Of a DNA stretch of 64,000 nucleotides, positions 50,516 through 60,674 are shown one piece after another. The notes beneath the pieces were generated by a model. That model was not told where the DNA came from. It searched no databases and worked only from the letters and a program-made list of their open reading frames with translations. Made by a program: the position numbers and the translations under genes. Position 1 is the first letter of the stretch. Every line of letters begins with the position of its first letter. The stretch is from Schizochytrium sp. CCTCC M209059 (taxonomy: Eukaryota > Sar > Bigyra > Thraustochytrida > Thraustochytriidae). The DNA lies in contig KN805439.1 in assembly GCA_000818945.1 (NCBI GenBank), positions 86,455 to 150,454 of the forward strand. Reading direction: 5' to 3'.

Positions 50516-53011
50516 GAAGGGAGGGAGGAAGGCTCAGTATGGATGGCGTGCCGCTGTCGGCCGCTGCAACGGGAAAGAAAAGCAAGAGGTCTTCAACCAA
50601 TGCGAGATCGTGCAAGAGTGAAGTTATTGCTCGAGGCGCGGCGTGTACGTATACGTAGGAGAATAAGTCAGTGCAAAGCACGCGACGTAGTTTCGATGTA
50701 GTATATCAGAGGGTGCGGGTTAGAAAGAAGGCGAGGAAACAAGAAGAGGAAGTGAGTGCACCGTCTCGAGACTGACGCCGAGAACGAGCAGCTAGAGCAT
50801 TGTTGCGGGAAGAGCCACTTCGGCAGCGGCAGCGGTTGAATAACGTGATAATCGCTTCTGAAACGAGACGGCGAGACGGACGTCGAGTGGCTGTGGCAGA
50901 GGCAGAGGCAAAGGCAGAGGCAGTGGCAGCCGCATTCGCGTTCGCGTTCGCGTTCGCGTTCGCATCTGCATGTCGTTGTCGCGGTCGCGTGCAAATTTGT
51001 CTACGAAGCAAGTCTAGCGCTGCGAATCCAGGCTCCGGGATGGGTGGGGCGGGCTGCATTAGCGCGTTGCTGGCCGCTGATTAGGCCCACCCATCCAACT
51101 CCTTTGGGGAGCACCTTCTTCCAGCACGCAAACCAGGCCTGCCGCCGCAAATCGATCCGATCCAGGCCGCCCAAGTGATATTGTCGTTGCTGCCGCCGCA
51201 GCTGCAACGTAGCCCAAGCAAAGACGCGCACTTGGACAATTGCAGAGTAGAGATTAGATCCAAGCTCAAACTACCGGGGAGATCCGGGCTAGAAAGATGG
51301 ACTGATCAGCGGTCCGCCATCTTTGGCTTTTCAGGTAGTACGTATACATCTATCTATCGCCTTCAGCAGTTTTCGACCCATCTTAATCACGCCCGCCGGA
51401 CACTGCCAGCAGCAGGGTGTGGAAGACATCATGAAGATGACTCGTTCGCTCAGAGCCGCTCATGGACCGGAATCTCGAGTGAGCGAGGAAGCGCGCCACG
51501 ACAAGATTGGATTGTGGCCGGCTTCATCGATGCTGATCACGCGGCACCATTGTTCTAGACCTAGCCTGCGACAGCGATCGGTGGTGATCCGTGGTAATGG
51601 TGATGTCTGAGATGACGCAAATCCGGAGCCGAATGCAAGCAGTACAGGCAATGGTGTTGTGCTGAAGCTAATGGTGAGTCGGTGTCGCGCATCACTGCAG
51701 AAAAATACAAAAGTAGGCCTGCATGCCCATGGATGACAAGGATCATTTCCAGCTGTAGGCGCTCCTCCTTTTCCATACACAGCCTCTGCCGTGGCGCTTG
51801 GACACGATGATAATAATGCCAGTTGCGGCAAATTGAAGCGGCTCACGATTAAAAGATCCAAAGCCAAACCTGGGATTACCTGAGAAAACAAAAAGCAAGA
51901 CGAATCGAGGCGAGGCAGATTCTGAAGATTTGCAATTCGGCCTATCATCTTGAGGAAGGTATCATTCAAAAGTATCCGGTAAATTTGATGTTTCTATCAA
52001 TGCTGATCACGCCCGTCGTTGTTACGCATTGATCACGTCCGTCGTTGTTATCGCTCGGTACCATGGTGATGGCAATGTCTTGGTAGAATAAATGGATTCA
52101 CGGTCAAGTCCGAAGCTGAACTGACGCGCAAACGGACCTTGTGAGAGTTGCACATTGATTTCATGATTCCTCGCGGTGCGACAAATCGGTCATTTGTTTG
52201 TTCTCAACGTCACCTCCAAAAGTACGGTGGTATCGATGTTTTCTAGCAATGCTGATTCCACCCATCGTTGTTATCGCTCGCCACCATGGTGATGGCGACG
52301 CCTTGGCAGAATGAATGGATTCACGGTCAACTCCAAAGCTGAACCGACGCGCAAGCGGACCTTGTGAAAGTTGCTCATCGATCTCATATTTCTTCGCGAT
52401 GGGCTTGGAATCGACAATCCCATCAGCTGAGTGCACTCAGCATCACCATCCATCCTTTTGCTTGTGCCCGGCGTCGCTACAACTGCCAGCTGAAACAGCA
52501 TTCTAGGTCTGCTTTTGGTGGCGATTTTGTGAGTGATGACGATTATGATGACAATAGTGTCAATTGTCCATCGCTTCCGCTCTCGTTGACCATAGTGTAG
52601 GACCTTTTTGTCTCATCCCGGCTGGTTATTATAATGGCGCTCTCGGATCCCCTGAGTGCTTGCAAAAAAACGACCTTTACGTGCGAAAAGTTCGCAGAAA
52701 TGAATTGCACTGGAAATGACAGTGCAGACTTCTCGTTTGCGATGATTTAATAATTTGCCTCGCTTCGCCTGGCTTCTTTCTGTTGGGTTAATCATATCAT
52801 GGCTCTGCGCTCGCCCTTTCGACCGTCTGGCTAGTCGTTCGCAAGCAGGTGTAAGCAAACAAGCAAGACTTGCGGCAAGGTTTTTGCGGCGCGAACGTTG
52901 GGTCAACCGCACTTCAAACAAAGCTAAAAACGAAACGTGAGAGAGAAGGCGAGGGCGCGCAGCTCGGGCGGCAGGGCGCGAACGCGCGCGGGCAGCTAGC
53001 GGCCAGGGAGG
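50516..53011. other. Gene-poor region after the satellite
   Basis: AT-richer than the flanks. Contains TTCGCG repeats (50936-50962) and an imperfect direct duplication (51968-52403). The last 100 bases are the leader of the Elongin-B-like gene. No protein or RNA gene recognised. Confidence 0.45.
51968..52403. repeat. Imperfect direct duplication, about 190-215 bases per copy
   Basis: Copy A (about 51968-52181) and copy B (about 52218-52403) share AAAAGTA, CAATGCTGAT, CGTTGTTATCGCTCG, CCATGGTGATGGC, ATGGATTCACGGTCAA and GGACCTTGTGA. Copy A also contains an internal duplication of about 25 bases (TGATCACGYCCGTCGTTGTTA). Could be a diverged mobile-element remnant; no open frame or terminal repeat was seen. 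Confidence 0.8.
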
Positions 53012-53275
53012 ATGAGCATGTACGTGCGCGTGAAGCGCCAGGACCAGACGGTCTTCCTGCGCGCCGAGGCAAGCGATACCTTTCGCAACGTCAAGGTAGC
53101 GCTTGGCGACATCCTCAGCCTCGTGCCAGACGACATCAAGCTGTACGGCAAGGACAAGGAGACGGTGCTCGAAGACGAGGGAACCTTGGGCGGCTTTGAG
53201 ATCGGAAATGACGACGTCATTTTCTGGGGCCAGCGCATGGACGGGTCCACATTCGAGCCCGCTAGCGGCAACTGA
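53012..53275 (+). CDS. Elongin-B-like ubiquitin-fold protein
   Basis: 87 residues forming a single ubiquitin-like fold: MYVRVKRQDQTVFLRAEASD, FRNVKVALGDIL, PDDIKLYGKDK and TLGGFEIGNDDVIFW. The order and spacing match Elongin B (IRRHKTTIFTDAKESST, LYKDDQLLDDGKTLGECG), which partners Elongin C in transcription elongation and in cullin E3 ligases. It lacks the longer C-terminal tail of animal Elongin B. Start at MSMYVRV (53012). Other small ubiquitin-like proteins are possible. Confidence 0.75.
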   Translation: MSMYVRVKRQDQTVFLRAEASDTFRNVKVALGDILSLVPDDIKLYGKDKETVLEDEGTLGGFEIGNDDVIFWGQRMDGSTFEPASGN

Positions 53276-53535
53276 TGTCTCGTTCATTCCTTTTTTCTTC
53301 TCCTCCCCTATCAGTCTGCGTCCGTCCGAAGGACAGGAACAAACAACGACAAGAGGAAACATCAAATGAAAAGGTCAAAAAAGATAAAAGAATGAAGTGT
53401 AAAATGCTTGGGGGCCGAGCTTTTCTATAGAATATATACCCAAAGGGAGGCAGCCAAGATCAAGACCTGGCCCGATTTGTTTTCGCGCATGCGAGCGAAC
53501 CAAAACGAAGCTCCAAAAGACTAATCACACGGTCT
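53276..53535. other. Convergent 3' spacer
   Basis: 260 bases with A-rich and TATATA sequence (53431-53438) between the Elongin-B-like and FAF2 stops. Confidence 0.5.
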
Positions 53536-54833
53536 TCAGGCATCGAGATTTTGTACGTAGAGCACTGCCTGCGGCACGAGACCATTTTCCTGAAGGGTCG
53601 CGGTCAAATCATCATTGGGTCCGAAAGTCTTTCTCGGATAATTGAGCGAAACAGAATAGTTTGTAATCGAAGGGTCCATTTCGTGAAGTTGGCAATCCAC
53701 ATAGTTGCGCAAGGTCTCCATGCTTGTATCGGCCGTAAAACGTCGGTTGAAGCGACCACCGTTGGGTAGCTGAAAGCGAATGGTCGTCGTCGAGCCGTCC
53801 GACTGCGCGGGCGGCTCGGGCGGCAACGACGCCAATTTGGAGGCCACAGCCTCCTCGTGATCAGCCTTGGCGCGCTCGGCAGCTTCCTCCTTTTGGCGTC
53901 GCTCCTCCTCGGCGCGTCGTTCCTCCTCCTCCTTTTGGCGACGCTCCTCTTCCCTTCGTCGGTCCGCCTCGAGCGATTGGCGGAGCGCCTCGTCTTGTTC
54001 TTCACGAAGCCGCTGACGAGCCTCGGCCTCGGTGCGCTGCGCGACACGGTTTGCGACGACAGTGCCGAATTTATCCACCGTATTACTCAGCTTGTCGTAG
54101 AGAACCCCAAACTCGGCGGCACCCTCGATGCGCTCGACGAGTTTAGCATTCGTGTCGCGCGGATTGGACGGTGGTTCCAGCACGGCCACGTACGGGAAAG
54201 TGGCCGTCTTGAGGAGGACGCTCAGTCTATATGCTTCGGCAAACTCTACACAGCCACCCCAGGCCACCATGCGCTCGTTGATGAGCTCGGCCACGCGAGG
54301 CTCAGTCAAAACTCTCGAGCAGAATCGATCCGTGTCCGGGTGCTGCCGCGAGTGCAGGTACACAAGCAAGAGCCTTTCGCTGCGCGACGCCTCGGCCAGA
54401 GCTTCGCGGTACGAAAGATTTACAAAAGCGGGTCTGGCGTCGCGCTCTGCCTCGGCCTCGTTTGTTTCATCAGAGGCGTCTCGGCGTTCGGCAACAGGCG
54501 ATCGCTCCGCTGCACCGGCGCCTCTGGCCGTGCAACGTTTTGCAAATTCTGCAAGGAAATAATCGACTGCCGTCTGCACATCCACATTGCCATTGAACCC
54601 TGTCAAGAACCGGAGCGGCGCCAGCACGAGCGCTGCCAGAAGCTCAAAGAGGTTCCAGCGAAAGGGGCCTCCTCGCGAGTTTGAGACAGATCGTGCGCCA
54701 ATGTTCGCGGCCACTGGCCTCGACGAATGTGTTGTCGTTGCGGGCGCTGCCTCGTTGCTGTGTCTGCGCTGCCGTATTGCGGGTCTCTCCGCGGGTGGCC
54801 CTTCGAGCGCGCTCATGATCGCGGCCTGTCATG

Positions 54834-54877
<44 letters not shown>

Positions 54878-55213
54878 GGGCCAAAACCATGTTCAATGGA
54901 CGTTTTCAGGTTATTGTTCATTCGCAATTTATCCGTCAGTCAATGAATTATCAGTCCGGCATGCGCACCATCTGCACGATGGTCGGGGACGACGCGAGGT
55001 CGCCACGCCTGCGTGCGCACGCGTGCACGCGCGGTCGTCACGCCTGCGCTTGGCCCCCCGCTTCCACGTCACGTCCACGCTCGTGGACCAAAGGTCACCT
55101 ACCTGGACGTTCCAGCCGTGTCTCTCGAGCGCGCGCTCAGCAGCGGCCTCGTCGACGGTCTGCGTCACCTCGCGGTACCGCGCCACCGCGTCGCGCCGCG
55201 AAGCATCCGCCAT
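53536..55213 (-). CDS. FAF2: FAF2/UBXD8-like ERAD adaptor, two exons
   Basis: Coding join on the minus strand: exon 1 55213-55103 (37 codons), intron 55102-54826, exon 2 54825-53536; 466 residues. Exon 1 gives a UBA domain start (MADASRRDAVARYREVTQTV ... LERHGWNVQ). Splicing continues it as AAIMSALEG, completing the usual W-N-x-x-A-A-V/I UBA helix. Without exon 1 the protein would start at MSALEG and lack UBA. Next: a hydrophobic hairpin (FELLAALVLAPLRFLTGF), a UAS thioredoxin-like domain (LLVYLHSRQHPDTDRFC), a Glu/Arg-rich coiled coil, and a C-terminal UBX domain (TTTIRFQLPNGGRFNRRF). Family role: ER and lipid-droplet membrane adaptor that recruits p97/CDC48 to ubiquitinated proteins. Confidence 0.87.
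54826..55102 (-). other. Intron of the FAF2-like gene
   Basis: 277 bases, GTAGGT at the 5' end and GACAG at the 3' end, phase 0. The coding-strand sequence near the acceptor is a (CTTG)n pyrimidine-rich microsatellite (+ strand 54835-54876, GCAA units), which may serve as the polypyrimidine tract. Confidence 0.82.
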
Positions 55214-56015
55214 GGTGGGCTTGGGCTCTCGCTCGCTCGCTCGCTCGCTCCCTCGGCAGGTTTCGCTTTTTGCAGAAAGAGTCTCAGCCAGCCTGCTTCT
55301 GCTTGGCGCAGATCTGGATTGCGCTCGCTCGCGCGCGAACGAGCGCATACCCACCCCTTGGGGGCAGAGATCCGTTTTCTTTTGACATGACGGAGTCCGA
55401 GACACGGTAAAAGTACTAAAGAAAGATAGAGCCGTAGTGCCATGACTCTGACTCGAACTCGGAGGTGATCACGATCGGGGGGGTGAACCTGCCAAGGCTC
55501 GACCAGAGGTTTGCTGTTTCTTGTCGAGAGTGGAAGCTTTTTTGTGTCGTCAAGAGTTAGTTGACCGATAGCCTTTCTCGCGAGCAGCGTCAGCGGCCAC
55601 TGCTCCACTTGGAGGCAAAGCCAGCCGTCATTATATGATACACAAGGGGAAGCAGGTTGGGAAAAGCGCACACATCGACAAATCGGTACTTGTCTGATTC
55701 GTCAATGCATAGAACACAAACAAACAGAAAAGAAGAAAACGCAACAATAAGGTGAAGCTTGTTTTCAACGCAACAAGCCTCATCTTTTCCCGTTGCATGA
55801 CCTCAGGCTTGCCAATTCTCTTTTTCTCGTTGACGCGGCTCGGGCACGAGCGCGAACACGGCGTTGTACAATACAACGCAACCTCGAGTACGAAGTGGAT
55901 CGGCGCGCACCGCGCGGGAAGCGCGAGGCAAACCCGTCTCGCGCGGACGCAGATCCGTCTCGCGCGGACGCAGATCCGTCTCGCGCGGGCGCGGTGAAAG
56001 TCGAGACGGATCATC
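55214..56015. other. Divergent intergenic region between FAF2 and the TKL kinase
   Basis: The FAF2 leader has GAGC repeats (55226-55250). The kinase leader has a 21-base unit (CGTCTCGCGCGGACGCAGATC) repeated two and a half times (55935-55990). No gene recognised. Confidence 0.5.
55935..55990 (+). repeat. 21-base tandem repeat in the kinase leader
   Basis: Two full units and a partial third of a CpG-rich 21-mer ending about 25 bases before the kinase ATG. Confidence 0.88.
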
Positions 56016-57089
56016 ATGGCGCTCATTTGCGCAAGCGACGGAGCATATGCTGTCGTCGTGACCTTGGCGGGTCTCCAGACGCTCGCGCTGATTGTGCGCG
56101 TAATCGTCTTGTATGCCATGCCGCACCTACGGAAACACAGCGAGGAAAGGCGCTATCAGACACTGCGCGTGGCACCAAATCAGCGACAAGAAAAACAAAT
56201 CATTCGCAACAAAAAGTCAGGCAAGGAACCATGGGAGATTGACGCCAAAAGCATCAAGTTCAAAAAGAAGCTCGCCAAGGGCAACTTCGGAGAGGTCTGG
56301 CTGGGCAGCTGGCTCGGGAGCCCCGTGGCCATCAAGACGGTGCTGCGTACCATGGCCAAGGACAAGGAGTTTATCGAGCGATTCATGCTCGAGATTAAGC
56401 TCATGAGCAACCTGCACCACCCTAACATTGTCATGTTCCTCGGCGCCTGCATGACGCCCGTGAGTAAAATGTGCCTCTTGCTCGAGTATTGCGTGTACGG
56501 AAGCCTGCACGATTTTCTGTACTCCCACAAGGAGAGCGGCGATCCAGAGGACCATGTGACGATGCATCGAGTGATTCGATTTGCCATTGATATTGCGCGC
56601 GGGGTCAATTACATTCACCAAAAGTGCAACATTATCCAGCGCGACCTCAAGGCCCGAAACGTGCTCGTGGATATCCACTTTAATGCCAAGGTGGCAGACT
56701 TTGGTCTTTCGCGCTTGAAGACCGAGGACGACGCTGGCATGACGGCCTGTGGTACGCCGGCATGGACTGCGCCGGAGATTGTCAAACTCGAGCAGTACGA
56801 CGAAAAGGTGGACGTCTATTCGTTTGGCATTGTCATGTGGGAGCTTTTTGCTCGCGAGGAGCCGTACAAGGGCCAGGGCGGTGTTCAGGTGGCTTATATG
56901 GCCGTCGAGCAGGGTTTGCGTCCTGAGGTCCCCTATGCGTGTCCTCGCGTGTATGCGCAGCTCATGACGGAATGCTGGGAAGAGGATCCTCTGCTGCGAC
57001 CGGACTTTGGTCAGATTCTTGAACGACTCTTCGCCATGACCAAGTCCGTCGACGAGGCTGTTTTGCGGGACCTGGACAGCGCACCGTGA
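56016..57089 (+). CDS. Membrane-anchored TKL-type protein kinase
   Basis: 357 residues. An N-terminal transmembrane helix (about 10-34), a basic juxtamembrane part, then a kinase domain (about 75-345) of the tyrosine-kinase-like (Raf/MLK) kind: GNFGEVWLG (88-96), AIK K107, E126, catalytic loop QRDLKARN (208-215), DFG 228-230, GTPAWTAPE (246-254) and the TKL-like YSFGIVMWEL. The HRD histidine is Gln. All other catalytic residues are present, so activity is likely. Only about 9 residues precede the helix, so it has no ligand-binding ectodomain. Confidence 0.9.
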   Translation: MALICASDGAYAVVVTLAGLQTLALIVRVIVLYAMPHLRKHSEERRYQTLRVAPNQRQEKQIIRNKKSGKEPWEIDAKSIKFKKKLAKGNFGEVWLGSWLGSPVAIKTVLRTMAKDKEFIERFMLEIKLMSNLHHPNIVMFLGACMTPVSKMCLLLEYCVYGSLHDFLYSHKESGDPEDHVTMHRVIRFAIDIARGVNYIHQKCNIIQRDLKARNVLVDIHFNAKVADFGLSRLKTEDDAGMTACGTPAWTAPEIVKLEQYDEKVDVYSFGIVMWELFAREEPYKGQGGVQVAYMAVEQGLRPEVPYACPRVYAQLMTECWEEDPLLRPDFGQILERLFAMTKSVDEAVLRDLDSAP

Positions 57090-57314
57090 GCTTTTATTTT
57101 CGATTTCTTTCGGGTCAATATATATACCCTATCATCTTGCCTAAATCACGCACCCTGGAACCCCCTCTTCCGCTCTGAAAGACCATATGAAATAGAAATC
57201 TCAAGGCTGCTATCTTGGGAAAACAGACTCTCAGATGATGGGTGGAACCAGAAACCAAAACAGAAACCGAAACAGATAGAGAAACAGTGGTGAAAATTAC
57301 AAGGGATCTGAGCA
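57090..57314. other. Convergent 3' spacer
   Basis: 225 AT-richer bases, TATATATA at about 57118-57125 and GAAACAG repeats near 57255-57290. Confidence 0.5.
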
Positions 57315-58622
57315 TCAAAGCTGACGTGCCATAAAGGTCTCAAAGGAGTCCCCAAAAAGGCGGCCGACTTCGGCCTGAACTTGGGCCTGATCAAAAGCCC
57401 ACCCAGCGCGCTGGAGCTCGATGAATTTAGCTACAAGAACATCAGCAATGACGCGACGGCTGTGCGTCCATTTGTACAATAGTTGCTCCAAGACACGGGC
57501 GTCCGAGTGTTGTGCGGTAAAGGCGGTGCCGAGCAACTCGACGCGCAAGCGCGTCACCTCGTCAATGATGCTTGGGTTGTTGCAGTACCACCAGCAGCCG
57601 TAGACGTGGATTTGTCGGCCAAATTTGTTGGCAAGCACGGTGAGCTGATGTTGATTGTCTCTACTGAGCACGGTGACGAGTATTTTGACATCGCGATGGC
57701 GCCGACAAAGCGCACTGAGACAATCGAGGTCCGCCACCTCGACGCCGTCGCCTCCGCCGCAAGGATCGAGGTCCGGATTGAGGCCCCGACAGGCTCCGAT
57801 TTTTATGGCAAAGGGAAGACCCATTTCGCGTGCGACAGGGACAAGGACGCGGTCAATGAGTTCCGAGCCTAGATCAGGCCCATCAGGCGGGTCATCGTCA
57901 TTTGCTGCGACCAGTGTCCCCTCCGGAAGGGCGACGTAGCGAAAATGGTCAGGCGTGGAGGCCATAAAGTAAATTGCATCAGTTTTTGTTGCCCAAGAGC
58001 GGAGAAAGGCGCGGGCGCCCTCGATGGTTGTGGGAAAGCCTTGTTTCGCAAGCGTCGCGGCGATGGTGTCCCAGTCGCCCTTGAGAAAGGGATCGACGCG
58101 CACGGCGGCCTTGAAGCGCTTGCTCCAGGCCTTGGCGCGGGACTCGTCCTTCCACTGCGCGACCTCTGCGTCCTCAAAGGGGACGTTTGTCATGACGCAG
58201 TAGCGCACGCCGGCTTGTCGAAAGACGCTCTCCGCGTACTCGTCTGGATCCTGGGCTTGGAACCAGGCGCGAATGGCACTAAGGTCGCGGCGTTGCAGTT
58301 CATTCTCGAGGCCAAGCACACGCAGCGTGGTGACGACGCCTTGACAAGCTTCGGAAAGCGGAAGGCGGCGGCAAAAGAGCTCGTCCCAAATCAGCGTGGC
58401 CTGTTCCCGCTTGTCGAGCGCAAAGAAGCTGTCTGAGCTCGGCGGTTCGTCCGCGGTGACAAAGAACTCCGAGACAAGGTAATGGTACGTGAGCAGAGCG
58501 TCGATGCCCCAGCTCATGAGCGGTCCGTGCGAGGGCGGGAAGAGGTGCGTATGCACGTCCACGACCTCGACCTCTTTCACGGCTTCGCGCACCCAGGCTT
58601 CCACCCGGTCCTCGGATGCCAT
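57315..58622 (-). CDS. Amidohydrolase-superfamily protein, uronate (glucuronate) isomerase-like
   Basis: 435 residues from the ATG at 58622 (58640 is also possible). The metal motif DVHTHLFPPSHG lies near the N-terminus, followed by WGIDALLTYHYLVSEFF, which I associate with glucuronate/uronate isomerase-like proteins of bacteria. Further blocks are FAIKIGACRGLNPDL, VTVLSRDNQHQLTVLANKF, VYGCWWYCNNPSII and FTAQHSDARVLEQLLYKW, giving the other His/Asp ligands. Uronate isomerases convert glucuronate to fructuronate. No targeting signal. Substrate is uncertain; the planctomycete-like resemblance suggests possible transfer from bacteria. Confidence 0.78.
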   Translation of the reverse strand: MASEDRVEAWVREAVKEVEVVDVHTHLFPPSHGPLMSWGIDALLTYHYLVSEFFVTADEPPSSDSFFALDKREQATLIWDELFCRRLPLSEACQGVVTTLRVLGLENELQRRDLSAIRAWFQAQDPDEYAESVFRQAGVRYCVMTNVPFEDAEVAQWKDESRAKAWSKRFKAAVRVDPFLKGDWDTIAATLAKQGFPTTIEGARAFLRSWATKTDAIYFMASTPDHFRYVALPEGTLVAANDDDPPDGPDLGSELIDRVLVPVAREMGLPFAIKIGACRGLNPDLDPCGGGDGVEVADLDCLSALCRRHRDVKILVTVLSRDNQHQLTVLANKFGRQIHVYGCWWYCNNPSIIDEVTRLRVELLGTAFTAQHSDARVLEQLLYKWTHSRRVIADVLVAKFIELQRAGWAFDQAQVQAEVGRLFGDSFETFMARQL

Positions 58623-58640
58623 GGCGCCTAACTTCACCAC

Positions 58641-59480
58641 CTCGACCCGGGCGGGTCACGGTGTCTGCCTTTCTGGCCCTGGCCGTCTGCTTGCTTGCTT
58701 GCTTGCTTGCTGCTGCCGCTGCCAGAACCTAGCCGACGTCCGCGAGGAGCGAGACGAAGCTGTCAGGGGTCGCTCGATCGAGGTGCTGCTTGCATTGGCC
58801 GATTGCTGTTCGTTGCAGCGACGACTAATTCATTGACTGATTCATTGCGTGAGTGAGTGATTGATTGTCTGATTCACTGACTGATCCATTGAACAATTCT
58901 TTTTCTTGGGTGGCGGGTTCCGCGCTGTTGGAGACTGGTTAGGTTAGTAGTACTACGTAGTACTACACGGAAGGAGAAGGAGGGAGAAAAAAGAAAACGC
59001 GGCGGCGGCGTCCTCGACTTCACGGAGTCTTCGGTATTCAGGGTCGGGGAGGACCGCGCGCGCGCGGCGCGAGCGGCTGTGGCGGTGGACTCTGACCATT
59101 CCAGCTCTGCCAGGAAGCGCAGTACGGCGCGTGCACTGAGACGAACGAAACTTTGGTCGAGGCAGGTGCTACAGCGCGAAATGTTTTATTTCATCATGCA
59201 TGCATGTTCTCTTTGATTTTTTTTTAAATAGCACAGCATGGGACAACTCGCCTGGGCTGGCTCAGCTGGCCTGGTCGGCTGGCTGGGGGACAAACAGATG
59301 AGCAAAGGCTTGAAGGCAAGGTCGCTCGCGGCAAAGGGCAGCAAAAGAAATGGAGGCAAGCACGATAGAAGAGTCGGGTTTAGGTGTGTTCGAGTTTACG
59401 ATCAGAAAGAAAAAAAGAAAAGAGAACGAGAAAGGAGAAAAAGGAAAGGTCACGGCCCAGGAGGAAGTGGTGTTTTATGT
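58641..59480. other. Intergenic region
   Basis: The leader of the amidohydrolase gene includes GCTT repeats (58689-58709). A perfect 20-bp palindrome built from GTAGTACTAC lies at 58947-58966, and GATT/ACTGA repeats at 58830-58890. The far end is the 3' flank of the aminotransferase gene with TGGCTGG repeats (59255-59287). No gene was seen. Confidence 0.5.
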
Positions 59481-60674
59481 TTACTGGTCCTTGAACTTCT
59501 CGTAGGCGTGGCTGATCCAGGGCATGAGCTTCTTCATGTCCTCGTTCTCAACGGTGGCACCGCCCCAGATGCGGAGACCGGGGGGAGCGTCACGGTAAGA
59601 GCCAATGTCGTAGGCGACGTCCTCCTTTTCCAAGAATGAGGTCATCTTCTTGATGTTGTCCTTGCTAATGCCGTCGAGAGAGAGGCAGATGGAGGTGCAC
59701 GAGACGGTGGAGGGCTCCTGGGCGAGGAAGCTGGCGTACGGGGTGGCCTCGACCCACTCGCGGACGATCTGGAGGTTCTTCTCGGAGCGGTCGATCATGC
59801 CGTCAAGGCCGCCAACGGAGTCGGCCCACTTGAGGGCGTCGAGGCAGTCCTCGACACAGAGCATGCTCGGGGTGTTGATGGTGGAGCCCTTGAAGATGTC
59901 AACGTTGAGCTTGCCCTTCTTGGTGAGGCGGAAGACCTTGGGCATGGGCCAGGACGGCGTGTGCGACTCGAGGCGCTTGACGGCGCGCGGGGAGAGCACA
60001 AGGACACCGTGGGCACCCTCGCCACCGAGAACCTTTTGCCAGCTGTAGGTGAGCACGTCGACCTTGCTCCAGTCGATCTTCATGCTGAAGACGGCCGAGG
60101 TGGCGTCGACCATGGAGAGACCCTCGCGATCGTCGGCGATAAAGTCGAGGTTGGGGACGCGCACGCCACTGGTGGTGCCGTTGTAGGTGAACATGACGTC
60201 GGCATCCTTGCGGGCCTTGCTCATGTCGGGGAGGACACCGTAGTCGGCCTCGTGGACGGCGGTCTGCTCGCCGAGCTTGAGCTCGTTGAGGGCGTCCTTG
60301 AGCCAGCCGCTGCCGAAGGACTCGAAGGCGAAGGCGTCAAGAGGCTTGGGACCAAGCATGCTCCACATGGCCATCTCGAAGGCGCCAGTGTCGGAGCCGG
60401 GGACGATGCCGAGGTGGTAGTCGGAGGGGACGCCAAGGATGCGCTTCGACTCCTCGATGACCTTGCCAAGGCGCTCCTTGCCGATCTTGGAGCGGTGCGA
60501 GCGTCCCAGGGAGTCCGTCTGCAGGGCGGACACGTTCCAGCCGGGGCGCTTGGCGCACGGGCCGCTGGAGAACATCGGGTTTTCCGGCTTGGCCGAGGGC
60601 GCGCTCGCGCTCAGGGCGCGGGCCTGCATGGCCAGCACCGGCCGTGCGGCCTTGTTGGCCTGGGTCAGCATCAT
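59481..60674 (-). CDS. SerC: Phosphoserine aminotransferase, probably mitochondrial
   Basis: 397 residues. Converts 3-phosphohydroxypyruvate plus glutamate to phosphoserine plus 2-oxoglutarate with PLP (serine synthesis). The first 30 residues (MMLTQANKAARPVLAMQARA) resemble a mitochondrial presequence. Then FSSGPCAKRPGW, GRSHRSKIGKERL and GIVPGSDTGAFEMAMW follow; the PLP lysine is in YSWQKVLGGEGAHG (K214). The wording of these blocks fits the alpha-proteobacterial/Methanosarcina-type subgroup of SerC better than the classic E. coli/human subgroup, from memory. C-terminal GLRIWGGATVENEDM is intact. Confidence 0.9.
   Translation of the reverse strand: MMLTQANKAARPVLAMQARALSASAPSAKPENPMFSSGPCAKRPGWNVSALQTDSLGRSHRSKIGKERLGKVIEESKRILGVPSDYHLGIVPGSDTGAFEMAMWSMLGPKPLDAFAFESFGSGWLKDALNELKLGEQTAVHEADYGVLPDMSKARKDADVMFTYNGTTSGVRVPNLDFIADDREGLSMVDATSAVFSMKIDWSKVDVLTYSWQKVLGGEGAHGVLVLSPRAVKRLESHTPSWPMPKVFRLTKKGKLNVDIFKGSTINTPSMLCVEDCLDALKWADSVGGLDGMIDRSEKNLQIVREWVEATPYASFLAQEPSTVSCTSICLSLDGISKDNIKKMTSFLEKEDVAYDIGSYRDAPPGLRIWGGATVENEDMKKLMPWISHAYEKFKDQ

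Noticed and set aside
49675..50701. Long frames of MEWNG or FHSIP repeats
   Set aside because: Entirely produced by the TGGAA satellite, which is open in every frame. No other protein feature.
52613..53365. 250-codon frame antisense to the Elongin-B-like gene
   Set aside because: The + strand frame has the ubiquitin-like fold pattern; the antisense has none.
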